Source: Flavobacteriales bacterium UBA4660
GTDB lineage: Bacteria; Bacteroidota; Bacteroidia; Flavobacteriales_D; Sanyastnellaceae
Direction of reading: 5' to 3'
Length of the DNA stretch: 10,418 nucleotides
NCBI GenBank assembly: GCA_002405435.1
Contig: DHLU01000071.1
Location: 1-10,418, forward strand
Each line of letters opens with the position of its first letter. Within the stretch, counting starts at the first letter, position 1. The translations under genes were made by a program, and so were the position numbers. The notes below the pieces were generated by a model that was not told the DNA's origin, did not search any database, and saw only the letters and a program-made list of their open reading frames with translations. Shown here one piece after another: positions 4,031 through 10,418 of this stretch.

Positions 4031-6780
4031 TGCCCGAGACAGAAAAAAAATTCCTTGACCGCGTAGCCGGATTTCTGCTTGCGGGCGACCGCAGTACCTT
4101 GCGTGATACGGTAGTGATTACCCCTGGAAAGCGGGCGGGGCAGGCCCTGAAAAAGAGTCTCGCTGCGCAGGCCCAGTCAGCCCTCTGGCTCCCAAGAATG
4201 GTGAGTATTGGTGAATTGCACACCTTCCTCACCGGCTTGCATCCCGCTTCCAATGCCCGCCTGCTTTGCGGTCTTTACGAATGCCACCGTGCAGCCAACC
4301 CCGGCAACGCCGATGCCTTCGAGTCATTCCTCCACTACGCCCCTACCGTGCTGGCAGACTTTAACGAAGTGGACCTTTACCTGATCAACGCGCACAAACT
4401 CTTTAGTGACCTCCGCAGTATCAAGGAAATCGAAGCATGGAGCCTGTCAGAACCACAGTTGACCCCTCAACAGGAAGCCTACGTGCAGTTCTGGCGACGC
4501 ATGGGTGCGCTCTACGATGCATTTGCCGCTTGGCAAGACGCAACAGGCACCATGTCCAGCGGTAGGCTTGCGCGCACAACGGCCGGCAGGGCCGAAGAAT
4601 GTTGTACCGCATTTGCAGGAACGCGGTTTGTCTATGCCGGTACCCATGCCCTGCACGCAGCCGACCAGCAGATCCAGCAAACCTTTTTGCGAAACGGCAT
4701 GGCCGAGGTGCTGCAAGACAGCGATGATTTCTACCTGTCTATACCAGACCATGAAGCAGCCTTTCATTTCAGCCCAAATGCCAGGACCCACGGCTGGACA
4801 GGCGAATACTTCCGCACCATCCCAAAGCAGATTAACCTGCACCGCTGCAACTCGGGCATAGGCACCGCAGCCCTCGCGGCTAAACTGCTCAAAGGCAAAT
4901 CGCCGGGAAATGTGGTAGTAGTGACCACCGGCAATCCTGATTTCACCGTATTGAGGCAACGTACGCCTCCTGACCTGCCACTGCGGTACCTCGGTGTACA
5001 AAAAATAGCCGAAACACCAGAATTCCAGTGGGTCATCCGTTGGTGCCAGTTGCGCAAGTCGCTGGAATCGGGTGCGCACAGAATCCGTTTTTCGGAATTT
5101 ATGGAGTGGCTCTCTGTGCAATCGTGCACAGGCACGCCTGCTGCACAAGCCGTCAGACATTACCTCGTAGCGCAAAACATGTTTTGGCTAAATGCCGGTG
5201 CATTTGATGAACTGGAACAACAATTCGACGGACTTGACGCTGCGCTGCAGTGGCTCAGGCCAGGGCCCGAAGCAGGACCTCAGGCCATGCTGGCTGCCAT
5301 CGACCGCTGGCTGGTCAGTGTATCTGGTCAGGACCTTATCCCCGACCGGTTTATTGACCTGCTGCGCGAGGCTGTCGCCGCCCTCTCGGAGTACAACCAG
5401 CAAACGCCCGGCAGCCTGACAACAGCCTCCATACCTGTCTTCCTTCAACTTACCCTGGGCAACGAATCGCTCGAACGCGGAGAAACCCCACCCGAGGGCA
5501 TCGATGTAATGGGTATGCTCGAAACCCGCGCCCTCGACTTCGACCACGTCATCGTGATGGGCGCTATTGAAGGGCAGTTGCCCACGCCCTGGAATGCCAT
5601 CACTTTCATCCCATGGGAGGTGCGTGCGCTGTACCACCTGCCCGGCCGCGATCACCATGAAGGACTGTATGCCTACCATTTTTACCGGCTGCTTCAGCGC
5701 GCTGCTGCCGTTGACCTGATCTACCATCCCTCCAACGAGGGCGTGGGCGTATACGAACCCTCCAGGTACCTGCTGCAGCTCGAAACTGAACTTACCGCCT
5801 ACGCACCCTCTACCCGGATCACGCAATACACCTGGCACAACGAACCGTCTTCAGCCACCGTCGTACCCCTGGCTGCGGCCGGCAGCGAAGAAATCAAGCT
5901 ACGAATCATGCGCCACCTGGCCGAAGGAATTTCTCCGAGCGCCTACAACGTATGGGGCAGCTGCCCCCTCGATTACTATTTCCGGCATGTGGCCCGGCTT
6001 GGTGAACAGGAGCGCGTAGAGGAGTTCAGCGGCGCCGCCAAAACCGGCTCCGTCGTGCACCATGTGCTTGAAAAATTCTACGAAAACTTCAAGGATTCAT
6101 TTCCTCATGCATCTGATTTTGATGCGCTCATTGCCTCACTCAGCAGCCGCATCAACCAAGCTTTCCACCACTTCAACATCCGGCACACCGAAGACGGCAT
6201 CAACTTCCTAACCGCCCGCGTTGTCAGGGAAATGCTCCTCCATTACCTCCGTGCCGAACAATCGCTCAGCGCCTCAGCAAATCCGCCCCGCGTGATGGCC
6301 CTTGAGCAAAAACTCTCCTACCGCCTGCCCGAGGCGCTGGCCGGTGCGCACGAAATGCGGCTCTCGGGCACTGCAGACCGGGTGCAGCGACACGACGGCA
6401 TCGTGCAGATCATCGACTACAAAACCGGCAAGGTGGAGCAGTCCGATGTGAACTTCAAGACTGATAAGGGCATCGACCCCCTGCTGACCGAGCCCCAGTA
6501 TGCAAAACTGAGACAGATCCTGATCTACCAACTCATTTACATGCGCACTGAAAACCTGGGTGCTGCCCAATGCAGGGGATATTTCATCTCCTTCGTACGG
6601 CTCGCTTCCGGACCGGTCTCAGCCCTTGTAGACGGCGTACCGCCCGACGATGCTTTTATGGATGCCTTCGAATGGGCGCTTTCACAGCAACTGAAAACAC
6701 TGGTTGAATGGAATGACTGGAAGCACAAGCCGGAAAACAACTATTGCCAGTACTGCGGCAGTCCTGCAGATAAAAGTTGA
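4030..6780 (+). CDS. AddB-like PD-(D/E)XK nuclease / inactivated helicase protein
   Basis: 916 residues, the usual size of the Bacteroidota AddB-like family. AddB partners the AddA helicase in processing double-strand DNA ends for recombination. The N-terminal region is an SF1-helicase-like domain without a working Walker A loop: where it would be, the protein has ITPGKRAGQALKKSL (30-44). A helicase-fold signature GMLETRALDFDHVIVMGAIEG lies around 495-515. The nuclease domain is near the C-terminus: SPSAYNVWGSCPLDYYF (635-651), GSVVHHVLE (673-681), GTADRV with Asp783, IIDYKTGK (794-801) with Asp796 and Lys798, and the QILIY motif (829-833); these form a complete PD-(D/E)XK core. The cysteines expected to hold an Fe-S cluster are Cys645, Cys906 and Cys909, but a fourth is missing; the position C-x5-C after Cys909 is Lys915. 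No AddA gene is in the window. Start: ATG at 4030 with no Shine-Dalgarno. Confidence 0.88.
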   Translation: MPETEKKFLDRVAGFLLAGDRSTLRDTVVITPGKRAGQALKKSLAAQAQSALWLPRMVSIGELHTFLTGLHPASNARLLCGLYECHRAANPGNADAFESFLHYAPTVLADFNEVDLYLINAHKLFSDLRSIKEIEAWSLSEPQLTPQQEAYVQFWRRMGALYDAFAAWQDATGTMSSGRLARTTAGRAEECCTAFAGTRFVYAGTHALHAADQQIQQTFLRNGMAEVLQDSDDFYLSIPDHEAAFHFSPNARTHGWTGEYFRTIPKQINLHRCNSGIGTAALAAKLLKGKSPGNVVVVTTGNPDFTVLRQRTPPDLPLRYLGVQKIAETPEFQWVIRWCQLRKSLESGAHRIRFSEFMEWLSVQSCTGTPAAQAVRHYLVAQNMFWLNAGAFDELEQQFDGLDAALQWLRPGPEAGPQAMLAAIDRWLVSVSGQDLIPDRFIDLLREAVAALSEYNQQTPGSLTTASIPVFLQLTLGNESLERGETPPEGIDVMGMLETRALDFDHVIVMGAIEGQLPTPWNAITFIPWEVRALYHLPGRDHHEGLYAYHFYRLLQRAAAVDLIYHPSNEGVGVYEPSRYLLQLETELTAYAPSTRITQYTWHNEPSSATVVPLAAAGSEEIKLRIMRHLAEGISPSAYNVWGSCPLDYYFRHVARLGEQERVEEFSGAAKTGSVVHHVLEKFYENFKDSFPHASDFDALIASLSSRINQAFHHFNIRHTEDGINFLTARVVREMLLHYLRAEQSLSASANPPRVMALEQKLSYRLPEALAGAHEMRLSGTADRVQRHDGIVQIIDYKTGKVEQSDVNFKTDKGIDPLLTEPQYAKLRQILIYQLIYMRTENLGAAQCRGYFISFVRLASGPVSALVDGVPPDDAFMDAFEWALSQQLKTLVEWNDWKHKPENNYCQYCGSPADKS

Positions 6781-6868
6781 GCGGAGGCCAAATGACCGGG
6801 CATCGACCCATTAATTCCTGTCCGGAAAAAGGCTATGCATTACTTTCCCCACCCCGATTGCACTCCCT

Positions 6869-8137
6869 GTGAAAAAGGTCCTGATATTCACTTACTACTG
6901 GCCTCCCGCAGGCGGGGTGTCTGTGCAGCGAATGCTCAAGCTCGTAAAATACCTGCCCGGGCATGGTTGGCTACCCGTAGTAATTACCGTGAAAGACGGC
7001 GTGTACTACGCACTCGACCCTGATCTGCAACACCAGGTGCCCCCCGCAGTTACTGTGGTGCGCACGCGGTCGTTTGAGCCACTTCAGCTATATCGCCTCG
7101 CCTCGGGCCGAAAGGGCCAACTCGTTGCCAACATCGGAACAGACAAGAAGAAGAAATCGGCAATCACGCGGCTCTTCGAATATGTGCGGGCCAACTACCT
7201 GATTCCCGATGCAAGAAAATTCTGGAAACCGTTTGCGGTACGCGCTGCTGAATCGCTGCTTCGCCAGCAGCCGTTCGATGCCATGCTCACCACCGGACCA
7301 CCCCACAGCACGCACCTGGTGGGGCTTTACCTGCACCGAAAATACGGACTGCCATGGCTGGCCGATTTTCGCGATCCCTGGGTAGACATTTTTTATAACC
7401 GCTTTTTGCCGCGCTCCCGACGCAGCATGGACAAAGACCGGAGCCTGCAGCAAGCGGTGCTGGCTTCAGCAGACTGCATCACGGTAGTAGGCGATGGCAT
7501 GCGCGAGAAGTACAGCGCGGAGGCCAAGAGGGTCGAAGTACTGCCCAACGGCTTTGATCCCGATGACTTTGCAGCACCTCAGCCGCGGAACGGGGAACAG
7601 TTCATCATCCGCTACATCGGAAGCTACCTCGATACCGAACATTGCGCCACCTTGTGGAAAGCACTGCGGGATACGGCACGGCCCGACACAGTCATTGAAA
7701 TGGTGGGAAGTATTCAGCCCGGGGCGCTTGAACGCCTGCATGCCGAAGCCCACGACCTGCCATGGTCACATATACCCCAGGTAACGCACAGCGAGGCCCT
7801 GCAGCGTATGCAGTCGGCCCATCTGCTGCTGCTGTTGATTCCCGACGTTGAGCATAACCACGAAATACTCACGGGTAAACTCTTTGAATACATCGGCAGC
7901 GGAACCGAAATACTGGCCATTGGTCCTACGCAGGGAGATGCTGCGCGTGTACTCGCACAATGCGGCCGAAAACCCATGCTGGACTATCAGGATACCGCGG
8001 GAATCACGCGACAACTCAGAGAAGCACAGCGTCATCCTGTTAACTTCCGCTATAACAACCCGCAACACTCTCCCTTCGACCGGAGACACCAGTCGGCAAG
8101 ACTCGCCGGCTGGCTGAGCGATATTTCAGCCCACTGA
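6869..8137 (+). CDS. Glycosyltransferase, GT-B fold, family-4-like
   Basis: 422 residues from a GTG start (MKKVLIFTYYWPPAGGVSVQ); the start is fixed by this conserved N-terminus, and no in-frame ATG lies just upstream. The family transfers sugars from nucleotide-sugar donors, usually for surface polysaccharides or lipopolysaccharide, at the cytoplasmic face of the inner membrane. The acceptor-side N-terminal domain has the glycine pair G15-G16 and ADFRDPW (165-171); the donor-side C-terminal domain has LPNGFDPDDF (225-234) and an E-x7-E motif (Glu332 and Glu340 in HEILTGKLFEY), the phosphate/sugar-binding signature of retaining GT4-type enzymes. A basic patch DKKKK near residue 91 may lie at the membrane face. 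It starts 88 bp after the AddB-like stop on the same strand without an obvious terminator between. Donor and acceptor cannot be read from sequence; no other glycan genes are near. Confidence 0.88.
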   Translation: MKKVLIFTYYWPPAGGVSVQRMLKLVKYLPGHGWLPVVITVKDGVYYALDPDLQHQVPPAVTVVRTRSFEPLQLYRLASGRKGQLVANIGTDKKKKSAITRLFEYVRANYLIPDARKFWKPFAVRAAESLLRQQPFDAMLTTGPPHSTHLVGLYLHRKYGLPWLADFRDPWVDIFYNRFLPRSRRSMDKDRSLQQAVLASADCITVVGDGMREKYSAEAKRVEVLPNGFDPDDFAAPQPRNGEQFIIRYIGSYLDTEHCATLWKALRDTARPDTVIEMVGSIQPGALERLHAEAHDLPWSHIPQVTHSEALQRMQSAHLLLLLIPDVEHNHEILTGKLFEYIGSGTEILAIGPTQGDAARVLAQCGRKPMLDYQDTAGITRQLREAQRHPVNFRYNNPQHSPFDRRHQSARLAGWLSDISAH

Positions 8138-8145
8138 TCCGCCGG

Positions 8146-9120
8146 TCATGCGTTTTCGCCGTCTCTGATTGTGTTGCGCACGATGACGCGCGGTGTCGGT
8201 AAGCTCCTTTTGGCCTTGGCGATTGAAACGTTCAGCTCAAAGCCCAGCAGCAGGATGATGCAATTGAACTCCAGCCAGATAAGCAACACGAGCAAGGTTC
8301 CCAGTGAACCGTATAGTTTGTTGTACTGAGAAAAATTATTGATGAAATAGGCAAAGCCCAGTGAAGCTAGCACAAAAAACAGCGTCGCAAAGGTTGCCCC
8401 CGTGTTGAAGTAGCGCAACTTTTTTCGCTTTGGCTTGCCTACCTGGTAAAGTGTGGAAATCACGGTGTACACAAGAAAAACCGAAATGAGCCATTGAACC
8501 AGATTAAACAGCGGCCTGACGCCCTTGTCGCCCAGCACGCCTGATTCATGCAACCAGGTAAACAGGTTGTCGCTGAACACGATGAGCGATACAGCGATAA
8601 TCATAAAAAGACCCAGTACGAAGATGAGTATGATCGATGCCAGTCGCATCATCCAGGGATTGCCACGCTCCTCAAGGTTGTAACTGGAATTGAAGCCTTC
8701 CAGTATCGCATTCACGCTGCTGGAAGCGTAATAGATGGTGAGCACAAAACCAACCGAAAGCAGCGTAGTATGCTTTTTGTTGATCAGGTCATCGAGGGTT
8801 TTTTCGAAAAGTGAAAACGTGTCGCCGGGAAAAACCGAACGCAGTCCGTCCATCATGTTCTCCTGAAAAGCAGGCACAGGGATGTAAGGAATCAGCGTCA
8901 GCAAGAGGATTATCCCGGGGAAAAAGGCCAGAAAAATGCGGAAGCTGATTGATGCGGCGCGCATGGATATGGCTCCCTTCATCAAACCCTCAAGGAAGAA
9001 ACGGGCCACGAAGCGAACCGACATGCCCTGAAAGCCCGGCAAACTGATCCGGTCAAAAAACGAGGACGTGGTCTTGTACCATTGCTGCTTTGCTATTTTC
9101 TTCCAAATGCCTGCGGCCAT
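8146..9120 (-). CDS. YihY/BrkB-family integral membrane protein
   Basis: 324 residues with about six membrane segments (roughly 55-80, 119-139, 160-183, 205-225, 239-262, 271-295). The family hallmark is the C-terminal YGSLG (270-274) leading through the last membrane helix to GFELN (293-297); an early RAASISFRIFLAFFPGI (54-70) matches the usual start of the first helix. The family was once mislabelled ribonuclease BN; that activity belongs to another protein, so no nuclease role should be inferred. Its true function is uncertain (an inner-membrane transporter is often suggested). The basic N-terminus is longer than in E. coli. It begins 6 bp after the nadC stop, so translation is likely coupled in an operon. 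Its stop faces the glycosyltransferase stop at an 8-bp distance, with no hairpin terminator visible between. Confidence 0.92.
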   Translation of the reverse strand: MAAGIWKKIAKQQWYKTTSSFFDRISLPGFQGMSVRFVARFFLEGLMKGAISMRAASISFRIFLAFFPGIILLLTLIPYIPVPAFQENMMDGLRSVFPGDTFSLFEKTLDDLINKKHTTLLSVGFVLTIYYASSSVNAILEGFNSSYNLEERGNPWMMRLASIILIFVLGLFMIIAVSLIVFSDNLFTWLHESGVLGDKGVRPLFNLVQWLISVFLVYTVISTLYQVGKPKRKKLRYFNTGATFATLFFVLASLGFAYFINNFSQYNKLYGSLGTLLVLLIWLEFNCIILLLGFELNVSIAKAKRSLPTPRVIVRNTIRDGENA

Positions 9121-9126
9121 GATGTG

Positions 9127-9975
9127 CTATTTAATCGCTTTTAGGCTGAGGTCAAGGCTCACGGTTGAGTGGGTTAGCGCACCCATCGATATGTAATCTA
9201 CGCCTGCAAGGGCATACTCACGTACATTCTGCTCCGTTATGCCACCGCTGGCCTCTGTTTCACAGCGTCCGGCAATGAGCGCTACCGCTTCTGCCACACG
9301 GGCCGGAATAAAGTTATCAAGCAATATGCGGAAGGCCACGTGAGCCCCGAGAATGATTTCGACGTCTTCCAGTGAACGCGCTTCCACTTCAACCGGAACG
9401 GGTGAGGGCATGGTCTGCAGGTAACGTTTCACCTGATCAAGCGCCTGCTGCATGCCGCCTGCATAATCCACATGGTTGTCTTTGACCAGAATCATATCAA
9501 ACAAACCGAAGCGGTGGTTTTCTCCACCCCCCAACCTGACCGCCAGCTTCTCGAAATACCGGAAACCCGGCGTAGTTTTGCGGGTATCCAGCACCTTGCA
9601 GGAAGTGCCCTCGAGCAATTGCTGCACCCGGTGTGTGCGCGTGGCAATGCCACTCATGCGCTGCATGATATTGAGCACCAAACGCTCTGCCGTAGTAATA
9701 GACCGGGCCGGACCGGCAATGGTAAAGGCCACATCGCCCGGGGCTACCGCATCGCCGTCTTGCACAGACGGAGCGAGCTGGATATCCGGATCTACCAGTG
9801 CAAATACCCGGCGGGCCACATCAATGCCGGCAATGATGCCGTGATCTTTCACCAGCAAATGGGCCTTTCCGTAGGCCCCGGCAGGAATAGTCGCCAGCGA
9901 AGTATGGTCGCCGTCTCCGATGTCTTCGGCGAGCGCCCGGCGAATCACCTCTTCTGGAAATGACAAATAACTCAT
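9127..9975 (-). CDS. nadC: Nicotinate-nucleotide pyrophosphorylase (carboxylating), quinolinate phosphoribosyltransferase
   Basis: 282 residues from the ATG at 9975. NadC converts quinolinate and PRPP to nicotinate mononucleotide, CO2 and pyrophosphate in de novo NAD synthesis. Numbering from that ATG, visible motifs are EDIGDGDHTS near the N-terminus; ERLVLN (97-102); the phosphate/quinolinate-binding LDTRKTTPG with Arg132 and Lys133; GGGENHRFGL with His154 and Arg155; ILVKDNH with Lys165; VEVEAR with Glu196 and Glu198; LLDN with Asp220; and ASGGI (242-246). All are intact. An in-frame ATG at 10047 would add 24 residues without family-like character; the shorter form begins MSYLSFPEEVIRRALAEDIG as expected and gives the usual length. 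Neighbours are a DUF4783 gene upstream and yihY 6 bp downstream. No pathway partners (nadA, nadB) are in the window. Confidence 0.97.
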   Translation of the reverse strand: MSYLSFPEEVIRRALAEDIGDGDHTSLATIPAGAYGKAHLLVKDHGIIAGIDVARRVFALVDPDIQLAPSVQDGDAVAPGDVAFTIAGPARSITTAERLVLNIMQRMSGIATRTHRVQQLLEGTSCKVLDTRKTTPGFRYFEKLAVRLGGGENHRFGLFDMILVKDNHVDYAGGMQQALDQVKRYLQTMPSPVPVEVEARSLEDVEIILGAHVAFRILLDNFIPARVAEAVALIAGRCETEASGGITEQNVREYALAGVDYISMGALTHSTVSLDLSLKAIK

Positions 9976-10049
9976 ACCGTGCAAAGGAAAGAAAAAGCCG
10001 TGAGCCTGCGACGAGGCGAAATCAGGGAAGGCACTTTCAACGAACATGA

Positions 10050-10079
10050 ACCCTGTGCAGGGTGATGCGGCGCAGCGCC
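10050..10079. repeat. Two short palindromes upstream of nadC
   Basis: ACCCTG-TG-CAGGGT (10050-10063) and GGCGC-A-GCGCC (10069-10079) lie side by side in the 116-bp gap between the DUF4783 stop and the nadC start. They could be operator-like sites or weak hairpins in the intercistronic RNA. Neither has a T-run. Arms of five to six bases are not rare by chance, so the support is modest. Confidence 0.4.
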
Positions 10080-10091
10080 AGGCGGGTGACG

Positions 10092-10418
10092 TTAATAATT
10101 GTCCGGCGCTTCTATTTTCAGCTGCCTGATGACCATGGCCGAGGGCGTGCGCTTCATAAAAAAGGTAATCCGGAACGTTCCGAAGGTCGTCACCAGTTCA
10201 CCAATGCGGTACTGGTCATCCATTTTGGAGTTGCCCTGGTGTTTGATGGTAAAACTCTTCACGCTGCCACGCGAAAAGAAAGTGCTAAGCACGCTATTGG
10301 CCTCTGTCCTGGAATAGAGGTCTTCCTGGCCCGAGACGGAAAGTTCAACCTGCTCATTACAAAGCTGCGAAAGGGCTGCTGCATCACCTTTTTTGATTGC
10401 ATCTACAACAGCACTGGG
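10092..10418 (-). CDS. DUF4783 domain protein, N-terminus outside window
   Basis: The frame is open to the end of the window, giving 108 residues ending IEAPDNY with a TAA stop at 10092-10094. The family is about 130 residues, exported by an N-terminal signal peptide, which would lie beyond the window. Visible: VVDAIKKGDAAALSQLCNEQ, a helix typical of NTF2-like folds; VELSVSGQEDLYSRTEANSV; FFSRGSVKSFTIKHQGNS, the strongest family signature; then YRIGELVTTFGTFRITFFMK and VIRQLKIE, which are strands of the NTF2-like sheet. Function is unknown; no catalytic residues stand out. Its position upstream of nadC and yihY recurs in Bacteroidota as I recall it, suggesting cotranscription rather than a shared pathway. 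The NTF2-like fold is inference from the pattern. Confidence 0.85.
   Translation of the reverse strand, partial: PSAVVDAIKKGDAAALSQLCNEQVELSVSGQEDLYSRTEANSVLSTFFSRGSVKSFTIKHQGNSKMDDQYRIGELVTTFGTFRITFFMKRTPSAMVIRQLKIEAPDNY

Noticed and set aside
4447..5838. Long minus-strand open frames (242 and 216 codons) opposite the AddB-like gene
   Set aside because: They are antisense to a well-supported protein, have cysteine/arginine-rich or low-similarity translations, and are expected where third codon positions are GC-rich.
6835..7023. Plus-strand frame of 62 codons beginning at an ATG just before the glycosyltransferase
   Set aside because: It overlaps the glycosyltransferase N-terminus in another frame and ends within it; the translation is arginine-rich and featureless. 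The GTG at 6869 gives the conserved N-terminus.
8146..9120. Ribonuclease BN annotation for the membrane protein
   Set aside because: This is an old misassignment for the YihY family; the sequence is an integral membrane protein with no nuclease motif.

Overview
The window is an ordinary-looking chromosomal stretch from a member of the Bacteroidota, probably a Flavobacteriia-like or related lineage with GC content near or slightly above one half. The evidence is the gene content: a PpiD/SurA-type periplasmic foldase with a typical Bacteroidota C-terminus, an AddB-like PD-(D/E)XK protein with the Bacteroidota-style N-terminus, a DUF4783 protein next to nadC and a YihY/BrkB-family gene, and several secreted or lipoprotein families I associate only with this phylum. 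Starts lack clear Shine-Dalgarno sequences, which also fits. I see no tRNA, rRNA, CRISPR array, insertion sequence or phage gene.

Layout. (1) 1-631, plus strand: C-terminal end of a PpiD-like peptidyl-prolyl isomerase. (2) 632-960: non-coding, with a 33-nt near-identical direct repeat, then an intrinsic terminator serving the minus strand. (3) 961-2296, minus strand: a two-gene unit of a 295-residue lipoprotein followed 22 bp later by a 141-residue secreted protein. (4) 2297-2653: a non-coding gap unusually dense in inverted repeats. (5) 2654-3996, minus strand: a 92-residue conserved hypothetical followed by murB. (6) 4030-8137, plus strand: a 916-residue AddB-like inactivated-helicase/nuclease protein, then a glycosyltransferase with a GTG start. 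(7) 8146-10418, minus strand: DUF4783 protein (N-terminus outside the window), nadC and a YihY/BrkB membrane protein, closely packed and probably one operon; the last of these converges on the glycosyltransferase with only 8 bp between stops.

How the genes fit together. Most are housekeeping: envelope protein folding (PpiD), peptidoglycan precursor synthesis (MurB), NAD synthesis (NadC), DNA break repair (AddB-like), glycan assembly (glycosyltransferase) and an inner-membrane protein of uncertain role (YihY). The unexplained content is the lipoprotein/secreted-protein pair, the 92-residue protein, the DUF4783 protein and the two structured non-coding gaps. I did not find a convincing new multi-gene system. 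The best leads are the possible dispersed repeat family shared by the two gaps, the folded segment upstream of the lipoprotein operon, and the incomplete iron-sulfur ligand set of the AddB-like protein.
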